From: Porticoccaceae bacterium | Lineage (GTDB): Bacteria; Pseudomonadota; Gammaproteobacteria; Pseudomonadales; Porticoccaceae | Direction of reading: 5' to 3' | Length of the DNA stretch: 46,461 nucleotides | Assembly (NCBI GenBank): GCA_024639885.1 | Contig: JAHEGD010000010.1 | Coordinates: forward strand, 1-46,461 | Shown here: positions 41,547 through 46,461 of the stretch, piece after piece | Position numbering within the stretch: the first letter of the stretch is position 1 | How the letters are laid out: the number at the start of each line of letters is the position of its first letter | Notes under the pieces: generated by a model | What the model saw: only the letters and a program-made list of their open reading frames with translations | The model's database searches: none | What the model was told of the DNA's origin: nothing | Translations under genes and position numbers: made by a program

Positions 41547-43084
41547 CGGCTGGGCTCTGCCGCAGGCTGCTCGGCGGCCAGTTCGGCGACCGGCTCGACA
41601 GTCGCCTCAGCCGCTACATCAGCGACTGCGTCAGCCGTCACTTCGGGAGTGGCATCGGTAGTCACTTCGGCAGTCACTTCAGCCGGCGGCTCAACTGCGC
41701 GCGGTGCGTCGGGGTTGTTGCCTTTGCTGGTGCGAGCGCGGTTGGTCGGCGCGGCCAGCAGCTCTTCTTCGGGCATGCTGCAGGGCAGTTTCATCGCCAG
41801 CAGCGCCTCGATCGGCTCGAGCAGCATCGCGTCGTCCTCACAGGCGAAACTGATCGAGGTGCCGGTCTTGCCGGCGCGGCCGGTGCGGCCGATGCGGTGG
41901 ACGTAGTCCTCCGGCTCTTCCGGCAGGGTGAAGTTAATCACGTGGCTGACACCGTTGACGTGAATGCCGCGGCCGGCGACATCGGTGGCGACCATCACCT
42001 TAACCTTGCCCGATTTGAAATCTTCTAAGGTGCGGCTGCGCTTGTTCTGCGGGATATCGCCGGACAGTATGCCGACTCGGAAGCCCTGCTTAACCAGCTT
42101 CTCGTGGAGCCGGCGGCAGATGTCGCGGCGGTTGGCAAACACCATCACGCTATCGACATCGTCGCCGCTGAGGATGTTCTGCAGCAGGGTGTACTTCTCC
42201 TGCTTGGTGGTGATGTAGATCTTCTGCTCGACGCTGTCGGTGGCGACCCGCTCGGGCTCCATCTCAACCTTGGCCGGCTTGTCGGTCCACTGTTCGGCGA
42301 GGCGCAACACATCGCTGGTAAAGGTCGCCGAAAACAGCATGGTCTGGCGGTCTTCGCGCTTGGGGGTCATCCGCACCAGCCGTCGCACCTGCGGGATAAA
42401 GCCCATATCGAGCATGCGGTCGGCCTCGTCGATCACCAGCGCCTCGACCTGGTCGAGGTAGAGATCGCGGTTGGTGGCAAAGTCGATCAGCCGGCCGGGG
42501 GTACCGACGACAATATCGGCGTGCTCGGCCTGAACCTTGCGGAGCTGTTTCTGGTAGTCCATACCGCCGACCAAGCAGTGCACTTTGAGATCGGTAAACT
42601 TGACCAGTTTTTCGGCGTCGTCGGCGATCTGTACCGCCAGCTCACGGGTCGGCGCCAAAATCAGTGAGCGCGCCTCACCGGCGTAGCGCGGCTCGTCGAC
42701 TTTGTGGTTGATCAGGTCGGTAATAATGCTGAGCAGAAACGCGGCGGTCTTGCCGGTGCCGGTCTGCGCCTTGCCGACGATGTCGTGGCCGTGCAGGGTA
42801 TGCGGCAGCGAGGCGGCCTGAATCGGCGTGCAGTACTCAAAGCCGGTCGCCTGAATTCCCTGCATCAGGCTGTCGGGCAGCGAGAAGTCGTGGAAGCGCA
42901 GTTTGCCCTCGACCTCGGCTACCTGGAATTGATCCAGACGCCAACCGCCACCAGCCGCGCTGCGGCCACTGCCACCGCGGCGGCGGCCGCGCGAGCGACG
43001 GCGGCGCTGGCCGCCGGCACTGTTGGCTGATGAATTTTCGGTGCTGTCCGGGTGGCCGGTAGGGGTATCAGTAGAGTCAGTCAA
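41543..43084 (-). CDS. rhlB: DEAD-box RNA helicase, RhlB-like
   Basis: ATP-dependent RNA helicase; RhlB works with the RNA degradosome. Helicase core with Q motif [13 protein letters not shown], Walker [47 protein letters not shown] and [11 protein letters not shown]-terminal extension with an Arg/Gly-rich stretch ([19 protein letters not shown]) and a C-terminal acidic, Ala/Val/Thr-rich tail of about 50 residues with repeated EVT/EVTA elements. The start is uncertain: TTG 43084 (513 residues) fits the divergent spacing; ATG 43180 is an alternative. The frame open to 43447 runs into the MATE gene and is rejected. Assignment to RhlB rather than another DEAD-box protein is by similarity to the Pseudomonas form. 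Confidence 0.88.
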   Translation of the reverse strand: MTDSTDTPTGHPDSTENSSANSAGGQRRRRSRGRRRGGSGRSAAGGGWRLDQFQVAEVEGKLRFHDFSLPDSLMQGIQATGFEYCTPIQAASLPHTLHGHDIVGKAQTGTGKTAAFLLSIITDLINHKVDEPRYAGEARSLILAPTRELAVQIADDAEKLVKFTDLKVHCLVGGMDYQKQLRKVQAEHADIVVGTPGRLIDFATNRDLYLDQVEALVIDEADRMLDMGFIPQVRRLVRMTPKREDRQTMLFSATFTSDVLRLAEQWTDKPAKVEMEPERVATDSVEQKIYITTKQEKYTLLQNILSGDDVDSVMVFANRRDICRRLHEKLVKQGFRVGILSGDIPQNKRSRTLEDFKSGKVKVMVATDVAGRGIHVNGVSHVINFTLPEEPEDYVHRIGRTGRAGKTGTSISFACEDDAMLLEPIEALLAMKLPCSMPEEELLAAPTNRARTSKGNNPDAPRAVEPPAEVTAEVTTDATPEVTADAVADVAAEATVEPVAELAAEQPAAEPSR

Positions 43085-43328
43085 AACAGGTTCACAAGTT
43101 AGCGTTAAAGAGAGTGGTGGCCATCGGGGTGGGCCAGCCGAGCGGTCTGCGGCGCGCTGCACCACAAAATTGGCCGGCATGATAGCAGATACCGCGCCCA
43201 ATTTCGCGCCCAACTGGCGATTTTTTAACCAGCCGCGGCGCCCGCCAACGGCCGCCCGGGCGGCGCTTTCTTTAGCCGCGCAGATCATCGACAATAGCCG
43301 CCACACCCGTTCTGTGCGACCCACCACC

Positions 43329-44726
43329 ATGATAGAGACCAGCCCTTTGCAGCGAAGCTTTCGCCGCTCCTCTGCCGAGCTGCTGCGCCTAGCCGTGCCG
43401 ATTGCGGCCGGCCAAGTGGCGGTGATCGGCATGACGGTCACCGACATCTACATGGTCGGCCAAGTCAGCACCGACGCGCTCGCCGCCGTCCAGCTCGGTG
43501 GCAGCCTGTGGTCTATCGCGGTCTTTATCATCCTCGGCATTATGACCGGCAACAGCCCGATCATCGGCCAGCTCTACGGCGCCGGCCGCAGCGGTCAGGT
43601 GCGCAAGCAGTTTCAGCAGGTGATGTGGATTTCGCTGCCGCTCGGGCTGCTCGCCAGCGCGGTGGTCGCGGCTGGCATTGTGCTGCTGCCGGGGCTCGAT
43701 ATCAGCGCCGAGGTGGCCGGCCAGACCCAGGCCTACCTGACCCCGTTTATGGCGACCGCCGTGCTGCTGGCGACCTTCTTTGCGCTGCGCACCACCTTCG
43801 AAGGGCTCGGCGACCCGCGGCCGGTAATGGTGTTCAACTTCTGCGCATTCTTCTTAAACATCCCGATCAACTACCTGTTCATCCACGGCGGGCTCGGCCT
43901 GCCGGCGCTCGGCGGCCCCGGCGCAGGCTGGGGCACACTGGTGGTGATGGTCTTTCTGTTCAGCGCGATGCTGCTCTACGCCCGCTACTCGGTGAAGCTG
44001 CGCTACCTAAAACTCTACAGCCAATTTAGCCGCCCCGACTGGTCGATGATCGGCGACACCCTGCGGCTCGGCATCCCGATCGCGCTCTACATCACCGTCG
44101 AATACAGCTTTTTTTCACTGATCCCGCTGTTCATCGCCCACCTCGGCGCGGCGGTGGTCGGCGCCCACGCGATCGCCCTCAACGTCGACTCGCTGGCCTT
44201 TATGGTGCCACTCGGGCTCTCCCACGCGCTGTCGATCAAGGTCGCCCACGCGATCGGCGGCGGCCGCCCCAAGCAGGCGCGGGAGATCGCCATCACCGGC
44301 TTTAAGCTGGTCTGGCTGCTCGCCGCGACCATCTCGGTCGGCAAGTTGCTGCTCAGCGACACCATCCCCGGCTGGTTTAGCGACGACAGCGCCACCCAGC
44401 AGATCGCCGCCAACCTGTTTCTGTTTGCCGCCGTGCTCGGCGCCATCGACTGCCTGCAGATTGCCGCCAGCGGCGCCCTGCGCGGCTACAAAGACACCCA
44501 GATACCGCTGCTCATGCAGGTCACCGCGTTCTGGGTGATCGCCTTTCCGATCTCCTACACGCTCGGGCTCACCGACCTGTGGGGCGAGCCGCTCGGCGTC
44601 TACGGTTTCTGGATCGGGATGCTGGTGGCGGTGTCGATCGCCGGGGTGCTGCTGCTGAGCCGCTGGAATCTGCTCTCAAAGCGGTTTATCGCCACTGCCC
44701 AAGCGTCGTCCGCGGCACCCCATTGA
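43329..44726 (+). CDS. MATE family multidrug efflux transporter
   Basis: Inner-membrane sodium- or proton-driven exporter of cationic drugs or metabolites (NorM-like). 465 residues from ATG 43329 ([45 protein letters not shown]). Twelve helices in two matching halves; family motifs include the N-terminal PIAAGQ...D and the second-half [27 protein letters not shown]. The upstream extension of the frame (to 43023) lies antisense to the helicase N-terminus and is not used. Ends with a 41-base tail-to-tail overlap with prmC. Confidence 0.93.
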   Translation: MIETSPLQRSFRRSSAELLRLAVPIAAGQVAVIGMTVTDIYMVGQVSTDALAAVQLGGSLWSIAVFIILGIMTGNSPIIGQLYGAGRSGQVRKQFQQVMWISLPLGLLASAVVAAGIVLLPGLDISAEVAGQTQAYLTPFMATAVLLATFFALRTTFEGLGDPRPVMVFNFCAFFLNIPINYLFIHGGLGLPALGGPGAGWGTLVVMVFLFSAMLLYARYSVKLRYLKLYSQFSRPDWSMIGDTLRLGIPIALYITVEYSFFSLIPLFIAHLGAAVVGAHAIALNVDSLAFMVPLGLSHALSIKVAHAIGGGRPKQAREIAITGFKLVWLLAATISVGKLLLSDTIPGWFSDDSATQQIAANLFLFAAVLGAIDCLQIAASGALRGYKDTQIPLLMQVTAFWVIAFPISYTLGLTDLWGEPLGVYGFWIGMLVAVSIAGVLLLSRWNLLSKRFIATAQASSAAPH

Positions 44727-45516
44727 GGTCGCGGCAGCCCTGTACGCCGCCAAACCCAGCCGCTGTGAACAGCGCCGCGACCGGCTCGGCCTGGTGGTAG
44801 CCGTGCTCGACCAGTAGCCAGCCGCCGGCGTTCAGGTGGCGCGGCGCGGCGCCGATAATCTGGCGCAAGCCAGCGAGCCCGTCCGGCCCGGCGACCAGCG
44901 CCGAGTGCGGCTCAAAACGGAGATCGCCCCGGCTTAAATGCGGGTCGCCGCTGTCGATGTAGGGCGGGTTGCTGACAATCAGATCAAACTGGCGGCCGCC
45001 CAGCTCAGCAAACCAATCGCTGACCAGCAGGGTCACGTTGTCGAGCTGACAGCGCGCCCGGTTGCGCTCGGCAAGCGCTACCGCGGCGGGCTGCGCATCG
45101 ACCGCCAGCAGCTGCCAGGCCGGCCGCTCGCTGGCCAGCGCCAGCGCGATAGCACCGCTGCCGGTGCCCAAGTCGACGACCGCGGCCCGCGCCGGCAGCG
45201 CCAGGCCGAGCGCCTGCTCAACCAGCAGCTCGGTCTCGGGCCGCGGGATCAGTGTGCTCGCGTCACAGCCCAGCTGCAGCGTCCAAAAGCCCTGCTCGCC
45301 GAGGATGTAAGCGACCGGCTCGCCGCTGCGGCGGCGCGCCAGCCGCTCGCGGTAGGCGGCCTGCTCGGCGGCACTGAGCTCGCGCTCCGGCCAGGTGGCG
45401 AGGTAGGTGCGGCTGACCCCGAGCAGGTCGGCGAGCAGCAGCTCGGCGTCCAGCTCGGGGCTGTCGCCGGCCAGCTCGGCAGCCGCCAACTGCGCTGCAA
45501 TAGCGGCCTCGCTCAC
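44686..45516 (-). CDS. prmC: Release factor glutamine methyltransferase PrmC (HemK)
   Basis: Methylates the glutamine of the GGQ motif in RF1 and RF2. 276 residues; N-terminal helical domain ([27 protein letters not shown]), then the SAM site [16 protein letters not shown], catalytic NPPY in [11 protein letters not shown], and [16 protein letters not shown]. Start is GTG 45516, overlapping the prfA stop in a GTGA, so RF1 and its modifying enzyme are translationally coupled. The 3' end overlaps the MATE gene by 41 bases. Confidence 0.96.
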   Translation of the reverse strand: MSEAAIAAQLAAAELAGDSPELDAELLLADLLGVSRTYLATWPERELSAAEQAAYRERLARRRSGEPVAYILGEQGFWTLQLGCDASTLIPRPETELLVEQALGLALPARAAVVDLGTGSGAIALALASERPAWQLLAVDAQPAAVALAERNRARCQLDNVTLLVSDWFAELGGRQFDLIVSNPPYIDSGDPHLSRGDLRFEPHSALVAGPDGLAGLRQIIGAAPRHLNAGGWLLVEHGYHQAEPVAALFTAAGFGGVQGCRDLNGVPRTTLGQWR

Positions 45517-46461
45517 TCGCCGCCCAAGGCCGCCAACTGCTCGGCCTGATGCTCTTGAACCAGCGGCCCGACCACCTCGTCGAGCGCCCCCTCCATCACC
45601 TCGCCCAACTTGTAGAGGGTGAGATTGATGCGGTGGTCGGTGACCCGCCCCTGCGGGTAGTTGTAGGTGCGGATGCGCTCGGAGCGGTCGCCGGAGCCGA
45701 CCAGCGAGCGGCGCTCTTGGGCCTGCTCGGCGGCGTTGAGCTCATCCTGGGCGCTGTTCAACCGCGCCTGCAGCAGCGCCATCGCCTTGGCGCGGTTTTT
45801 GTGTTGCGAGCGCTCCTCCTGGCACTCCACCACCATGCCGGTCGGCAGGTGGGTGAGGCGGATCGCCGAATCAGTTTTGTTGATGTGCTGGCCACCGGCA
45901 CCGGAGGCGCGGTAGGTGTCGACACGCAGATCGCCCTTGTTGATCTCAATCGCATCGCTCTCGTCGGGCTCGGCCATCACCGCCACGGTACAGGCCGAGG
46001 TGTGAACCCGCCCCTGCGACTCGGTCTCGGGGACGCGCTGAACGCGGTGGGCGCCCGACTCAAACTTGAGCTGCGAATAGACCCCGGCTCCGCTGACCCG
46101 GGTGATCACCTCTTTGTAGCCACCGTGCTCGCCGCCGTTCTCGCTGATGATCTCAATCTGCCAGCGACGGCGCTCAGCAAACTTGCTGTACATCCGAAAC
46201 AGGTCGCCGGCAAAGATCGCCGCCTCGTCGCCGCCGGTGCCGGCGCGAATCTCCAAAAAGACATTTTTGGCGTCGCGCGGGTCGCGCGGCAGCAGCAGCC
46301 GCTGCAGCTCCACCTCCAGTTCGGCGCGGCTCGCCTCGGCGCTGGCGAGCTCCTCACTGGCCAGCTCGCGCAGCTCGGGATCGCTCTCTTTGAGCAGCTC
46401 GTTGGCGGCGGCGATGTCGCCCTCGGCGCGCTGCCAGGCGCTAAAGTTGGTGACCACCGGC
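45513..46461 (-). CDS. prfA: Peptide chain release factor 1 (N-terminus cut by window edge)
   Basis: Class I release factor reading UAA and UAG. The visible 315 residues lack only about 45 N-terminal residues, which lie beyond the right edge; an internal GTG at 46457 (VTNFSAW) is not the real start. Codon-recognition tripeptide PET in [10 protein letters not shown], catalytic GGQ in [23 protein letters not shown], and C-terminal [21 protein letters not shown]. The PET variant of PxT also occurs in Pseudomonas, from memory. Operon with prmC. Confidence 0.97.
   Translation of the reverse strand, partial: PVVTNFSAWQRAEGDIAAANELLKESDPELRELASEELASAEASRAELEVELQRLLLPRDPRDAKNVFLEIRAGTGGDEAAIFAGDLFRMYSKFAERRRWQIEIISENGGEHGGYKEVITRVSGAGVYSQLKFESGAHRVQRVPETESQGRVHTSACTVAVMAEPDESDAIEINKGDLRVDTYRASGAGGQHINKTDSAIRLTHLPTGMVVECQEERSQHKNRAKAMALLQARLNSAQDELNAAEQAQERRSLVGSGDRSERIRTYNYPQGRVTDHRINLTLYKLGEVMEGALDEVVGPLVQEHQAEQLAALGGE

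Noticed and set aside
43085-43447. Upstream extension of the RhlB-like frame
   Set aside because: It would overlap the start of the divergent MATE gene and has no conserved residues. I kept TTG 43084 while noting ATG 43180.
1-46461. tRNA, rRNA, transposase or phage genes
   Set aside because: I looked for cloverleaf ends, conserved rRNA segments, transposase motifs and terminal inverted repeats by eye and found none; a tRNAscan-SE or Infernal run would be decisive.

Overview
The window is GC-rich, compact chromosomal DNA from a gammaproteobacterium. Gene order points to Pseudomonadales in the broad sense: fimX-like/serB/smp, dksA-gluQ-cbrX-cbrA-cbrB-(sRNA)-pcnB-folK-panB, fur/bamE/ratB/ratA, rplM-rpsI-petABC-sspA-sspB and rsmI/lpoA-yraN-diaA-dolP are all familiar neighbourhoods. 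It is probably not a typical Pseudomonas: EF-P has the K34 loop and is paired with EpmA, and dksA, cbrB and petB/petC have unusual architectures. I recognised no rRNA, tRNA, prophage, insertion sequence or CRISPR. Nothing looks recently acquired; this is core genome with local oddities.

Layout. 1-2709: malic enzyme (cut by the window edge) divergent from a sodium:alanine symporter, with a dense repeat cluster between them. 2706-7037: rsmI divergent from lpoA-yraN-diaA-dolP, ending at a bidirectional terminator. 7101-13142, minus strand: thiolase, sspB, sspA, a fused cytochrome b/c1 gene, Rieske protein, rpsI, rplM. 13259-16704: zapE, zapG, comF and a first cysE. 16701-24880: epmA, efp, a FimX-like protein, serB, smp, dgkA, a second cysE and an M15 peptidase. 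24934-32581: htpX, a small Rieske protein, dksA with a 26-unit lysine-rich repeat, gluQ, cbrX, cbrA, cbrB. 32582-32938: the only gene-free stretch over 300 bases; it holds a probable CrcZ-type small RNA. 32939-36857: pcnB, folK, a deoxynucleoside kinase, panB, glutathione peroxidase. 36869-41546: fur, bamE, ratB, ratA, an NSS transporter, smpB, a CysZ-like protein. 41543-46461: an RhlB-like helicase, a MATE transporter, prmC and prfA (cut by the window edge).

Most interesting system. The carbon catabolite regulators CbrX-CbrA-CbrB are followed by a predicted RNA of about 154 nt carrying three runs of four A-R-N triplets (the Hfq distal-face signature) and a strong terminator, in the crcZ position. 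The adjacent CbrB has lost the GAFTGA loop and the Walker B glutamate needed for sigma-54 activation, and I see no correctly spaced sigma-54 promoter before the RNA. I infer a CbrAB-Crc/Hfq switch rewired away from sigma-54.

Other highlights are an in-frame PetB-PetC fusion, DksA with a histone H1-like tail, yraN lacking any ordinary start codon, two serine acetyltransferases plus CysZ in one window, and six convergent gene pairs that overlap at their stop codons.
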